Positions 49,341-60,139 of a stretch of 64,000 nt of DNA are shown piece after piece. A program made the translations under genes and the position numbers. How positions within the stretch are numbered: position 1 is the stretch's first letter; each line of letters opens with the position of its first letter. This stretch comes from Mactra quadrangularis (lineage: Eukaryota > Mollusca > Bivalvia > Venerida > Mactridae). The notes below the pieces were generated by a model. That model saw only the letters and a list, made by a program, of their open reading frames with translations, had not been told where the DNA came from and did not search any database. Location: NCBI GenBank assembly GCA_025267735.1, contig CM046296.1:22904464-22968463 (forward strand), given 5' to 3'.

Positions 49341-49488
49341 TATAAGGTGTACTGTATTCAGACTTTGTACTCTAACAACCCAGGCCTACATCATAGAACA
49401 CACACTCAATCACGTGATTCTTACTATATCCCATTAACACAATTGAGTGTGATCTTCAACCCAAGACTTCTCAATCTCATAACCTGAT

Positions 49489-49765
49489 TTATTTATTTAT
49501 TGGAGTTAATGCCTTGTCAACACAATTTAGGTCATTTTACGGCTTCCAGCGCACCTAACCTAGCTTTCCTGGACCATTGTCTATAACCAGTACTCACCTA
49601 CCCTTCCATAAGGCCAGAAACTTCTCCATATTTTCTAATCAATATACTTTATAGTCAAATTTTTAGGGAAGGGTATAACCTCCCCGGGTGGAATTCGAAC
49701 CCGCACCCCCTCGGGCAGGAGATTCCAAATCCCGGCGCGCTGCCAACTGCTCTATCTACCTGGGT
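49489..49765 (-). mobile_element. tRNA-derived SINE, family 2, intact
   Basis: Minus strand starts CCCAGGTAGATAGAGCAGTT (box A) with box B GGTTCGAATTCC; tail GGCATTAACTCCAATAAAT. A 14-bp duplication TCTCATAACCTGAT lies at 49475-49488 and 49766-49779, a sign of LINE-driven insertion. Confidence 0.9.
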
Positions 49766-50018
49766 TCTCATAACCTGATACCAACCTCTTAACAGAATAA
49801 AATATAGAATAGTGGTAAATTCTCATAGTTGAGTATGACATGAAGCAGTTTAAATTTCCATTATTTCTAACCATTGGACAGCAGACTACTTTTTCTTTAT
49901 TAACATCGGTGTTACAGATATCATATACTTTTAAATGTGTCGGGTCAATTGAACATTTAATCAGGACAAACATACATTAAAGTCACAAGAACTGACAATA
50001 ATAATCAATACCACAAAC

Positions 50019-50131
50019 CTGTTTCTCCAATACTTGGTACCTTTAACATTTTTAACATAATCTACATCATAATAAGCTACTATCAATGGATTCTTGAAAT
50101 CTTTCATATTATCAATAGACACCATCCATTT
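50019..50131 (-). pseudogene. PDIA3: PDIA3-like exon, b' domain ([10 protein letters not shown])
   Basis: Acceptor TGTTACAG, donor GTTTGT. One frame is open throughout: [20 protein letters not shown], then [13 protein letters not shown]. It matches the ERp57 segment DLLIAYYDVDYEKN...YWRNR. The first bases are out of phase with the previous exon and seem to have lost part of a GxCGHMT-like stretch. A Harbinger-like MITE begins 14 bp upstream of the exon in transcript sense, where the polypyrimidine tract and branch point should be. Confidence 0.85.
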
Positions 50132-50145
50132 CTGTAACATAATAA

Positions 50146-50512
50146 GGGACTTTAGTCAGTTATTTCCCCTTGTATACTCTTCAAATAGGTAGGTCAATCA
50201 GTTCGATTACTTAGATTTTACCCTTACTTTTCAATGTCTATTTGCCAAAATTATTCTAAAATAATTACAAAATATTTTTGTAAATTATTTAATTTGTTTA
50301 AACATCAAGATAAGTATTGTTAGAGTAAAAAACTTTCTAAATTTTATCACTCCTGTTAATATCTTCATTAACAAGAAAGATATTAGATGAAATATTTTGT
50401 TGTCCTTACATAGGACTTCAATGATAAAATCCAAGGATTCCAACTGTAAGGACCTACTGACCAATTGGATTGCTTCAGATTTTATCAGGGAAAGATAACT
50501 TACTAAAGTCTT
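50146..50512. mobile_element. Harbinger-like MITE at a splice acceptor
   Basis: Ends GGGACTTTAGTCAGTTATTT and AACTTACTAAAGTC; TAA flanks. 367 bp. Provides the empty site for the Mutator-like MITE (50174) and for the giant foldback element (50366). Its edge lies 14 bp from the PDIA3-like exon. Confidence 0.85.
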
Positions 50513-50625
50513 TAATTATATTACTGTTTAGCCATTAGTACTATGAACTGATATGCTAGTGAAATAAACTTTAAACTCAGGGATGTATTAACAACTATAG
50601 TAACTACACTACAATTAAACATTAA

Positions 50626-52758
50626 GGGCCGATTGCATAATTCAAGTTTAATTTAGTCTAGTTTAAGCCTTAGTCCAGGACTCCAATAGACTCGAGTTTA
50701 TCTCAAATTGCATAATTCAAGTTTAGTTTTGTTTTAGCTAGTCTAAGACTATCTATCCGGGGGATAACAGACCTTGAGCTTTGTAATCTAGTAGTAGTTA
50801 GTCTTAAGGTAGGATAAACTATAATTGGAGTTTATTTCATTGCACCGAAAAAATACCACGTAATCATGAGAATTTCGTGCTTGAACTTTGATTATTTTGT
50901 ATAAAATAGAATCAATCGATTAACAGTGTAATTAACAGTGTAAAAATATTGTAATTTATGTGCGATTGATTTTCTTTCTATGATTGTCTTGAAAGGGCAA
51001 GCGGAAAAAAAACAATGGTTAGTATACCAAGATAAAATGACTTTATACATGTAACCTGTACTTTAATAATACTTTCTGTATAAAATCCAGTATCTAATTG
51101 ATAGATTTGTTAATTAATAAATGAGTTGTATGATGTTATGCTCAGTTTACCTGCACATTCAGAGAGCTCTGATACAGACATATTTTCAGATTCCTCAGTT
51201 GAAGGCTGAATGAAACTTTTTTTCGGATGTTGACATTTAGTATTGTGCGTAAAAATTGACCCCGACCTGACCTTTACGCAAGAATATTCATTACATGAAT
51301 ACGAATGAAGTATCAATATTTGATTACACCGTGGCCGTAAGAATTACGTGTTGAAGTTTAACAGATAAACATACTTCTATAATTTTACAATCGCTGCCGA
51401 AGTGTAAAATAGGCTTGGTTCCGATTTTCGTCGGGATATGAGTAGATAATTATTAGATGCAAATGTGAATGGTCAGGTCGGGGTCAATATTTACGGAACT
51501 GCAAAATTTTAAAGTACAAATTCATTGTTACGCTTTTTTCGAACCTTCAAGCAGATAAATGTCCCTAGGTATATTCCAAGATATATATTTGTCTGTCGGA
51601 CCATTTTTAGACTTTCGCAAGAAAGTCTTGCGTATAAATCACAAAACGAAAACTTTCTACGAAAATGCCAGAAGAGTTAAACCAGAGGAGTAATATACAA
51701 GGGTTGATTCTTACACATTTGCTGTACCTATCTTCGTTTTCTGCTATTTGTTCATTACAATGCTATTTAACTTGCCATTCATACAACTGAACAATTACTG
51801 AACCAAATTGTGTTTATTATATTTCTATTTAAATCATAGTCTCAGAGCAACACACATGCATGCGCATATGTACTGCATATCAAATTTTAGCCAGTTTAGA
51901 ATTGATAAAATATCAGATCAAATGCATCAGCTTAGTTGCATTACCCTGAAAAGTTGTACCTGTGTTAAATCTGAGTTATTGAACTACATTATATTAAGGT
52001 TTTCAAATATGTCGAGTTGCACTTAGTTTTATAGCAAGTTGCACGTTTGTTGATCGACCCTCGGACCCTCAAACAACTTAGATAAATCATATTCCGCTCC
52101 CTGTTTTCCCAGTTCTGAAATAGCAGGATAAAGTTTTAAGCTCAAAGAAACAAGGAGGTTTTCGATGGGATTGGAATAAATGCAGGACTGACTGTCCAAT
52201 AATTTCCAGTCCAACGTCGTAACCGCTCGGCCATCATTGTATAGTTGGCTGAACATGTTTATGAAAACAGAATGTTAACCGCACTTTTTCCTTAATTATT
52301 TTTTTCATAAAAATTAATCGAACTCTCTTGTGTGAACACAAAATTAATCATTTACAAAAACTTTATTCTTATTGCTAAGTAATGGAGAAGGAATCTGGCT
52401 TAAAAGTGATAAATATTAGTTGTTAGAACTTATTACACAACCAAGGTCAAATTTCTCAAATACGAGTTGCACATTCTATTGAAATTTATCCGTTGCAGTA
52501 TGTGGGCAGCCATTTTTTCCACTCACTAAACTTATAAATTATCTAAAACTCAGCCTTAAACTACCCCCACCACAGGTTTAATTTTCATGGTGAATTAGAC
52601 TAAATATTAACTCAGGTTTTGCCTAAACTGTATTTATGCAATCCGTCCAGTTTTTTACTAAATCTGAGACTAATTAAACTACATTTATGCAATGGACAGG
52701 GTTTAAACTCTGATTTAAACTTGAGGTTATCTTTAGACTAGAATTATGCAATCGGGCC
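50626..52758. mobile_element. Harbinger-like element, 2.1 kb
   Basis: Ends GGGCCGATTGCATAATTC and GAATTATGCAATCGGGCC are perfect inverted repeats, flanked by TAA (50623-50625, 52759-52761). Subterminal repeats of TTTAGTCTAGTTTAAG and TTGCATAATTCAAGTTTA. No DDE transposase or Myb-like frame recognised. A tRNA-Ser-like SINE sits at 52105-52245. Confidence 0.88.
52105..52245 (-). mobile_element. tRNA-Ser/Leu-derived SINE, copy 2
   Basis: Minus strand GATGGCCGAGCGGTTACGAC, GTTGGACTGGAAATTATTGG and CCAATCCCATCGAAAACC follow a type-II tRNA (box A GGCCGAGCGGTTA; anticodon-like GGACTGGAAAT). Box B is damaged (TTATTCCAATCCC), so it is not a working tRNA gene. Confidence 0.6.
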
Positions 52759-52761
52759 TAA

Positions 52762-53496
52762 CTTTTTTACACCATATCTTAGTTGACCTAACTAGTGCTT
52801 TAATCTTCCAATATTTTACATCTAAGGCTTTTTTATCATATTTAGTTTAGAAGAGCAGTCAAGAAGACTATCCTCTCATAGTAAATAGTTTTCATAAATT
52901 AATTGATAAGAAAAAAACTTTAATTCCTAACTTTTGGAAAAGTGTGTGATTTTTAAATTTTAGAGAGAGGACAATAAATGGGCCAAGTAAAATTAGGGAA
53001 GAAACTAGTCAAATAAATTAGACACAACAAAGTATCCTATCATTCGGAACACCTCAACCTTTCATGAATGAATAATCTTGGAAGGATTCATGGGGGGGGG
53101 TTCTTCCCTGGATTTTTATGGGTTTACTACCTACGCTAGGCGAAGCACATAACGGTTATACAAAATAGTTTTTGCAGTATACAAACAGATCTTTGTCTTT
53201 ACATATTTCTTGTTTCAAACTGAACCAAATATTGCTCATCCATATCATTGAACTGAGTAATTTCAAATTGACAGACTAAAAATGAAACTTCAGTCATGGC
53301 CTAAATGATTGTGTATTTGTTTACTTCAACACCGGCTTTTCCGAAGTGCATCTACGGGTAAACATGTCCCAGGTTATTCGTAGCAAATGGCGAGGAGTTC
53401 TGAATGAGTATCCTATATATAATAATCTACATCCAATCTACAAGATGTGTTATAGTTTGTCTAAACAGAAATATTTATAACTTAAATCCACATTAC
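52762..53496. other. PDIA3-like intron, no gene seen
   Basis: AT-rich; a G run at about 53091-53100; no element termini recognised. Confidence 0.4.
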
Positions 53497-53609
53497 CTGT
53501 TATCATCAATCCACTTTTTAAATTCTATAAATCATCATCATCATTATATTTTCTTTCAGATTCTTCAAATTTACTCTGGAGAATTTTTGATTGGAATAAA
53601 ACAATATTG
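53497..53609 (-). pseudogene. PDIA3: PDIA3-like exon, b domain (LQSKFEESERKYND)
   Basis: Acceptor GTTTCAG, donor GTAATG. Joined to the previous exon it reads DNIVLFQSKILQSKFEES, then RKYNDDDDL, then a TAG. Removing one base restores EFKKWIDDN. This corresponds to the b-domain LFRPxxLxxKFE segment of ERp57. One single-base deletion near 53516 explains the stop. Confidence 0.75.
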
Positions 53610-53781
53610 CTGAAACATAAAATAAAAACAATATTAAATAATTTTGTTTTCAATTTGGTTGAAGTGTGCAAGTCGTAGTTTAGAATTGTTCGTGAATTGA
53701 AATGTCACAAAAACATTAGTAAGTCTTACTATAATATTGCCCAGTTCATGGACTACAACCATGGCACCCTAATCAGATTGG

Positions 53782-54263
53782 TTTGATTTGTTAGGTTTAA
53801 CACTGTAGCAACACATTGTATAGGTCATATAATGACTGTCATTGTTCCTCGAAAGGCTAAATCTTTTGATTTAGCTGTTAAGCAACTACTAAGCGCATAC
53901 TTTCGTCAGTGACTGACGACTGCCCTACATAATTAAGAACCATCGGTATGAGGGAAATGGCTGTAGAAATACAGTTGATTTAAGATTTTTTGACATGCAA
54001 TTTTTTTTAATTTGCGGTAACTCGACATAGATCTACGGTCCCGACATTTTCTCCTATATGTTTAATGTTAAAATTTTGCGATAATTCAACATGATTTTTC
54101 AAAATTTGTGCTAATTCAACAACTTTTTTTAGTTTGCTGAACAATGGCTCAGTTAAAAAGTTATGACCAAGCTCCATGAAAGTATGCTTCGTCCCGGAAT
54201 TGAACCCACAACCCCATGATCAGTAGACTTGCTTGCTACCAACTGAGTTAGCTGGGTGGCTTA
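53782..54263 (-). mobile_element. tRNA-derived SINE, family 1, with an inner insertion
   Basis: Same family as 5915-6233: box B GGTTCAATTCC, box A TAACTCAGTTGGTAG. Flanks AATCAGATTGG (53771-53781) and AATCTGATTGG (54264-54274). About 180 bp of unrelated ATTCAACA-rich repeat (53975-54155) is inserted in the body. Confidence 0.85.
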
Positions 54264-54274
54264 AATCTGATTGG

Positions 54275-54857
54275 CAAGATTGTCAAAGTAATCAGTTCTA
54301 CTTTGACCTGATAAGGCTTATAATTGCATAAAATGATTTTGACTAGAAAAATTTACATTGCATACACCAAAATGCCTGCTAGACAAAGTCAAAGTCAAAC
54401 CCTCAGTCTCACTGCAAGAGTTAACAAAATATAACTCATCACTAGACTAGTGTTATAAATGAAAGATTGCAAATTAATGTAATTGTCCATATAAATCTAA
54501 AAGGATACTTATTATCAACACACTTCAGGTTCTATTACTTTAAATCATTAAAACTCTCAGATGAGTAAGGAATACTAGTGTCTGTTAGTCACCAATAGTG
54601 TGTTTTCAGTATGATTATATTCCAGTTCCATGGTTTAACTTTATAGGCTAAAGTTAAGGACTTTAAATCACTTCAACCTCTCACCTACAGACTAATGTGG
54701 TATGAAGCCTAGCTCAAATTAGATTTCAGTACATGACCACAGGTGACTGAGGATGGGAGTATAACTATAATACAGGTGAGAAAGGGTGAGAAATCCAAAC
54801 CAATACACATCATACTTTAAAGCTGCTACAAAGATGGATAAATGCAACGATTACTCC
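54275..54857. other. PDIA3-like intron, no gene seen
   Basis: Nothing recognised apart from AT-rich sequence. Confidence 0.4.
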
Positions 54858-55258
54858 AATCTGATTAAAACCCCATCTAAAGTTTTCCGCTCGTCTATTC
54901 GCTAATTTAGATCTGGCCTTTTTAAAATGAAGGTCATGTTCAGGTGACCTTTTCTCATCATAATATTCATGATGAAATTGTTATGGTACGTAACTTGTTC
55001 ACATTGTCTACATCACGCAATTTGAAATGAGCCGCCCAATCGCAGACTGTGAATAATACCGCTGTTAAATTTATAGCATGCAAACTTTGGTCTAAAAATA
55101 GAAATTACGAAGTCAAAATGTGATTATTAGTGTTTTCGTCTAGATGAAAGCTACGCATTGATTGGTCGACACAAAGTTCATCTCGATGTGACCCTCCATT
55201 GAGACAGTAGAGATCCTGTACGACAACGCTCTACAGGATATCTGTTTACGGAGATTGA
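54858..55258 (-). mobile_element. Mutator-like MITE, copy 2
   Basis: Reverse complement of 29652-30060, ends CAATCTGATTAAAACCCC and TTTACGGAGATTG; flanks CGATTACTC / AGATTACTC (8 of 9). Lies in the intron just downstream of exon 55524-55661. Confidence 0.8.
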
Positions 55259-55523
55259 GATTACTCTCACTGTCAAAGAATGCCTTGCTCTTATAAAGCT
55301 CATTAGAATGGTCATGATTTTCTAGAATTTTCTTAAATGTTATAAGTTTTATACTCCAATCCTCAGTTAGCCATGGCATATTGTCTCATATAAGAGTCAT
55401 AGTCAGTAGCTGGCCAGCAGTCTACAATACTACATCAGAGAGATGTTACAGGGATATAAAGTCAAAGACAGAGGTCACATAGAACATTTAAGTAGACAGT
55501 ATATTTCAGATTGTCATACTTAC

Positions 55524-55661
55524 TCATTATATCCGTATTTCTTACTAACTTCATCATGTATGTATGTATGTATGAGCAAATCCTATCTCAGCCTGAACTT
55601 GTAGATTGAGCAACTTTCTGGAAGTTTTTAGCAACTTCATTGTCAGCATCAGTAAAGAAAC
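55524..55661 (-). pseudogene. PDIA3: PDIA3-like exon, b domain (GFFTDADNEVAKNF)
   Basis: Minus strand; acceptor TTTCTAG before GTTTCTTT and donor GTAAGT after AATGA. Reads GFFTDADNEVAKNFQKVAQS, then needs one missing base to continue as QAEIGFAHTYIH. A TACATACATACATACATAC run adds four bases and shifts the frame again before HDEVSKKYGYN. It matches the ERp57 b-domain segment whose human counterpart begins VGFF. The tetranucleotide run inside an exon suggests replication slippage after constraint was lost. The next exon continues at a GA|C junction. Confidence 0.8.
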
Positions 55662-55914
55662 CTAGAAATAACCAAATATAGCACCAATCTACTAAAACAT
55701 AAACACTTCATCACATTAATATGTCTATCACAGCTAAATTCATCCTAAGAAATAAGCAGAGTTGTTATGGCAAGCACTTCAGTTTGGAAAAAAATAGTTC
55801 ATTGGGCAACCTATGTTCACAAAAAAGAGAGAGAATAGGAATAACATACAAAATATTTAATTCAGAATTGCTTCTTAAACTTGTCTTGAACGAAACACAT
55901 GAAGAAAAAGAATA

Positions 55915-56824
55915 CAGTAAAACCTGTCATATGCGACTTTCCGGCGGAACATCCAAACATGGTCACATATGACAGTGGGTCTTTAAATTCAGGTTCAAGT
56001 CAATATAATAGCGTGTCACCAATATTGCACTTTCAGGCAAATAAGTGAAACCCCCACTGAGTTGGGACATTAAACAGTTAAAAACATGATATTACATAGC
56101 ATAATACTCCCGATTTTCTATCAACTTTAAATTTGTGCCCTCGAAGAGTAATACATTTTTTTATACAATTAATAATTTTATTACTCAATTTGATTTACAT
56201 TAATTAATTTTAAAAATTGTCTTTGGTTTGATAATGGACAATTTATATCAATTTCAATATTAAAAATAAATTTGTTTTACACATAAACGATGACATATGT
56301 TTGAGAACGAAATCGCATGCAAGTTCCTTTGATGACGAAAATACCGGTAATAACCGGAATACGGCTTTTAGCGATGCAAACAAAAATGGCTGATTTTTTT
56401 GCAATCACGTTCGAATCGATTCATTTGCCAAATTTAAGTAATAATTGTCTATAAAGGCTATTTAATAATGTTTAAACTAACAATCAAATGTGCTATGCCT
56501 TTTGTTAATCTGCATTTGTCTGCAGCATGTTTACAAAGCTAATTTATTTTGTATCACATGTGTCGATTGATGGGCCAATTATACAATTCAATAGTAATTA
56601 TCGAGGTGTGAAAAACATTTTTGGGTCATTTGAGGCCTGAAAAGTCGCTTAATTAAACCTAATTATCGGTATTGGACGGATGAAGTAGGGTCGTTAGTCG
56701 CGTCAGACAGTGTGTCGCTTAATACAGGGACTTTATATAGGCATTTATGTTGGGCGGTCTCAAATACGGTCACATAAGACAGTGAGTCGTTTAATTCAGT
56801 GGGTCGCTAAGGCAGTTTTTACTG
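55915..56824. mobile_element. Pogo-like MITE
   Basis: Ends CAGTAAAACCTGTCATATGC and AAGGCAGTTTTTACTG, TA flanks. Subterminal repeats of GACAGTGRGTC and GGTCACATAWGAC. 910 bp, no transposase. Confidence 0.8.
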
Positions 56825-57250
56825 TACATGTATATTTTTTTTTGAGAGTAATTATTTGCAAAAAAGCCTGACTAATGTCATATGGTTGATAAAGGCTATG
56901 TAACATTGTCTTATGATTGGCCATTAATAAAACGTTACATATATATTAGGGCTTGGGTTTGTGGACCCTGTCACGAGACGAACCGGTTCGCAATATGGCA
57001 AAGCAATACACAGATCGATTTGCAAACCTTTGTTACTTAATGCATGTTTAACTTGCTAGTTTATACTTTACCTTAATTTCCTTAATGTATCCCCGGTCTT
57101 AACAAGTATATTAAAATCTATCAAAACTATCCTACAGAACATTTTTAATCTTAATAGAAACTAAAAACGAATTGTTTTGTGTTCAAAATTTTGATAATAT
57201 CCAGGGGTGTCAAATACAACTTGCCCGCTCGGCATGGCGAGTGTTCCTAC
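56825..57250. other. No gene seen
   Basis: AT-rich, no clear element ends. CAGGGGTGTCAAATAC near 57203 may be a hAT-type terminus. Confidence 0.35.
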
Positions 57251-57366
57251 CTGTTTAGCCAGAGACATAGATAATAACTTATTCCCTGTGTTTGAAGGGT
57301 ATTTAAGATTGCTTAAAACTTGTCCAATCAGGTGAGTAGGATTTTCAAATCCAATAGGATTATTAT
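57251..57366 (-). CDS. Unidentified candidate exon
   Basis: Between an acceptor TCTAACAG and a donor CAG|GTAGGA, one frame is open and encodes DNNPIGFENPTHLIGQVLSN, then LKYPSNTGNKLLSMSLAKQ. Composition is protein-like (few Phe/Ile-rich AT artefacts). I do not recognise the family and it does not fit ERp57. The frame also continues past the donor for about 31 codons to a TAG. That extension contains a CAGGGGTGTC motif that may be a transposon end. Confidence 0.35.
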
Positions 57367-57746
57367 CTGTTAGAAAAAAAACATAAAATATGGTGTCCTT
57401 TCATTGACCGCTTCAAGTAAGGTATAATATTATTTTAATCTGTAATCTAGACTTATTACGTCATAAATTGTTGTGTACTCCGGGAGTCTATCAAATCTAT
57501 ATTAACCCTTTGTTTGATGACAGAAATTGATGCAAACAATTTAAAATATGTGTCGGTATTTTTCACACTCAGTTGATGTTTGATAGCGTACAAAGTCATA
57601 ATGCCAAGTCAAAATGCATAAAACTATGGAGTCTAGTTAAATTTAATTGTAAGTTAGAATGTATTCTTAAAACAAGTTCTTTAATTGATGGAATGAGTAC
57701 ATGATTACATGCAAGAGTCAACATAAGCAATAAAAAGGTTATGAAA

Positions 57747-57876
57747 CAGGGTAAGTGTGCCTTACAAATGTAAGTCGATGTCGGCACACCTTCCTCGGCA
57801 TTAGCCCTTGGGCTGACGCCCTCAGGCCAATACCTAAGCAAGTGTGCTGATATCTTCTCAAGGCAAACTTGCCCTG
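57747..57876. mobile_element. 130-bp CAGGG-ended hairpin element
   Basis: Ends CAGGGTAAGTGTGCCTT and AAGGCAAACTTGCCCTG. An inner hairpin has GGCATTAGCCCTTGGGCTGA. No target duplication recognised. Confidence 0.65.
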
Positions 57877-58006
57877 TTTATTAGCCTCTACTTATTGAAA
57901 AACAACCATTATGAGATTAGTTCTATTTATACAAACTATAAAGGATAATCATGAACTTCGGTATTAGCCTGGATTACCTGCCCCTTACCACAATCATTTT
58001 CGGGCC

Positions 58007-58352
58007 AGGCAAACGAGAATCATGGCGGCCTCCTCAGTTATTATACAGATATAATGTTTTTTTAATCTTGCATGATCATTTGCTGACGACAGTTACTTTA
58101 GTAGGAGTTAGGTACTATATAGGTCATTTGATTTCAATTTTTCTGATTATACATATATTTAGCAAAGGATTAACAAAAACTTGGTTCAAGTGAACACAAT
58201 TCGGACGTGGATTGGTCTCGTTAGAATTTCTGATACTTTATGTACAATGATCCTTTGATTTAAGCCTGTTTAGTGAGAAATGATCATTTGAAAACATAAT
58301 TATCCAATATCTTATTCATTACATAGGGCGCGGCAATGATCATGCTTTGCCT
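58007..58352. mobile_element. Possible CAGGCAAA-ended element
   Basis: CAGGCAAACGAGAATCATGG and CAATGATCATGCTTTGCCTG are imperfect inverted ends; no duplication found. Confidence 0.35.
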
Positions 58353-58457
58353 GACATACTTTTACCTGCATACGACTGGGAACCAGACAACTTCGGTATA
58401 AAATTATTTTCACCATACCAAATGAGCTCAAAAAATATATTTTCAGAGAGTGGCATA

Positions 58458-58608
58458 GTCACCAGTAAAAATGTAGCTTCCTGAGTTCATGCATTGAAAT
58501 GAATAAAGATCTTACACCAAAGTGAACCAATATCCTGCTTCTTTCATAGAAATATTTTTAAAAAAATGAACTCATGAACTCAGAAAATGACATTTTTTAC
58601 TTGTGACT
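58458..58608. repeat. Imperfect palindrome
   Basis: GTCACCAGTAAAAATG…CCTGAGTTCATG pairs with CATGAACTCAG…CATTTTTTACTTGTGAC. Related sequence at 4140-4220 and 11080-11200. Confidence 0.55.
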
Positions 58609-58782
58609 AGGTCACTCGTGAAAATGTGTTTTCTGAGTTCACATGTTACAATAAAAATATATATAATACAAGATTTTCTCGACAATGAAAATTCAAAATT
58701 TTTATTTCCACAGTATATTTTCATAGAGTAACACCATATTTAACCATAAAGCATGAAAGAAAAAAATTAATTGAGTTACAAT

Positions 58783-59246
58783 TAGGGGTGTAACAATGCG
58801 GTAAAAGTCGTATTGCAATATATTCAAAACCCGTATTGCAATAAATTGCAATATGTATCGGTTTTTTAGTAAACATGCAAAGTATACATTAATGCTCACA
58901 CATTGTTTTTGTAACACGCATATTTTTTTATATGTATTTTCAAATGATCTCTCATCAAAATATTTGGATGACTTGAGAAAATGGATTATATGTTAGAAAA
59001 TGCATATTTTGAAATGAACTTTTGAAGAGAATTGTTATCTTATTTCACAAAATTTCACGAAAATGTTGATTGTTATAAAGCGCTATTAGATTATTTCAAG
59101 TTTTCAACACATTTTATATATTTATTTCAGACTCTGAAAAAAACCCCAATCAGTATGGTATACAACTACAAAAACCTGCTCATGGAAAAACAAACCAGTT
59201 AAAAACCTTTTGAACTCAAATTGCAATATTAACCGTTACACCTCTA
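58783..59246. mobile_element. hAT-like MITE, second copy
   Basis: Ends TAGGGGTGTAACAATGCGG and AACCGTTACACCTCTA; flanks GTTACAAT / GTTGCAAT (7 of 8). Same family as 40846-41326; TATTGCAATA repeats shared. Confidence 0.85.
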
Positions 59247-59402
59247 GTTGCAATGTTGCAAGCTGGTGATGGTCCTTGATGTAACTTGATCAAATATTTT
59301 TTTATTTGTGATTTGTGGCGTAGCTTACAATAGTTATGTAGAAAAAGAGTTAAGCTAATTGTATTGGGATAAGAAAAAAGGCACACATAAAATGAAATAA
59401 AC

Positions 59403-59768
59403 AGACTACCCACCAAAAGTTTGGAGACTACAATTCTTGAATTGTGATAATTATTTTTGTAGAATCATTATTTTTTGTATATTTAATTGAGAATTGTTTG
59501 TGATAAAACAAAAACAAATTTCCTTAATACAACACATTTAGATTCAGCATTTGACTTCTTAAGCCACCAAAACCATGTTTATTGTATCTGTTTTCAATTA
59601 CAAAACCTTTATGCTATTTTGGTAGTCTCAGTTATAATTAGAACGATAACCAAAAAATCAAGCAAAACTATTAAGCATTTCAAAATAAGCAATCATCAGA
59701 TATTAGATAAAAGCTATTCTGTAGGCATACCAAGCGAAAATGTCTCCAAACTTTTGGTGGGTACTGTA
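59403..59768. mobile_element. Tc1-like MITE
   Basis: TACCCACCAAAAGTTTGGAG and CTCCAAACTTTTGGTGGGTA are inverted; right tip ACTGTA fits a CAGTA/TA terminus. Related to the split copy 12349-16925. Confidence 0.75.
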
Positions 59769-59919
59769 GTGTTTAATTTTCAATGAGGTTTGCAACTCTC
59801 GGTAGCTATGATACATAAGTTCTATTACCATGCCGGAATCTATATCATCAAGCTAGCGACCAGTGACAAAGACAGTTACAATGGCTCACCCTACATTGTT
59901 TAGAGGAATAATAATACAC

Positions 59920-60110
59920 AAAATAACGGTTTATACCTGTAGAAGATTTCGTAGGCTAAGTTGTCCAACACATATGTCAGTAGTACATCAACAAAGTATT
60001 ATTCTATGGCAATCACACTATCAAAGACAATTCAGCATCATACATGGTAGTAGAATCAATATGGTAAAAACTTGTTTGTTTATGTCACTGTAGTACCTAA
60101 ATAACAAAGA
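59920..60110 (-). repeat. Dispersed repeat shared with 11676-11870
   Basis: Second copy of the repeat described at 11676; function unknown. Confidence 0.45.
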
Positions 60111-60139
60111 TATAAATAAACCTTTTAAGATTATAAATT

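Larger units (their letters stand above)
8994..55661 (-). pseudogene. PDIA3: PDIA3/ERp57-like protein disulfide-isomerase, eight decayed exons
   Basis: Family role: a thiol-disulfide oxidoreductase of the ER lumen (domains a-b-b'-a') acting on glycoproteins with calnexin/calreticulin. Seen here: eight minus-strand exons in the right order, covering part of b, all of b' and a' including a CGHC active site. Splice phases agree between neighbours, for example AG|A between 50019 and 48270 and GG|A between 28931 and 18862. Disablements: a shifted segment and a stop in exon 47997-48270, frameshift plus stop in 42559-42680, two frameshifts in 55524-55661, frameshift in 53497-53609, loss of the cis-proline in 18811-18862. 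The a domain and signal peptide exons are not found; they may lie beyond 64000. Introns reach 13.5 kb and are packed with transposons. Intron retention excludes a processed copy. A true gene in an uncorrected long-read assembly is the main alternative. Confidence 0.8.

Noticed and set aside
52158..52240. Possible tRNA-Ser gene
   Set aside because: Box B is degenerate and the acceptor stem does not close; a second decayed copy shares the same 3' extension.
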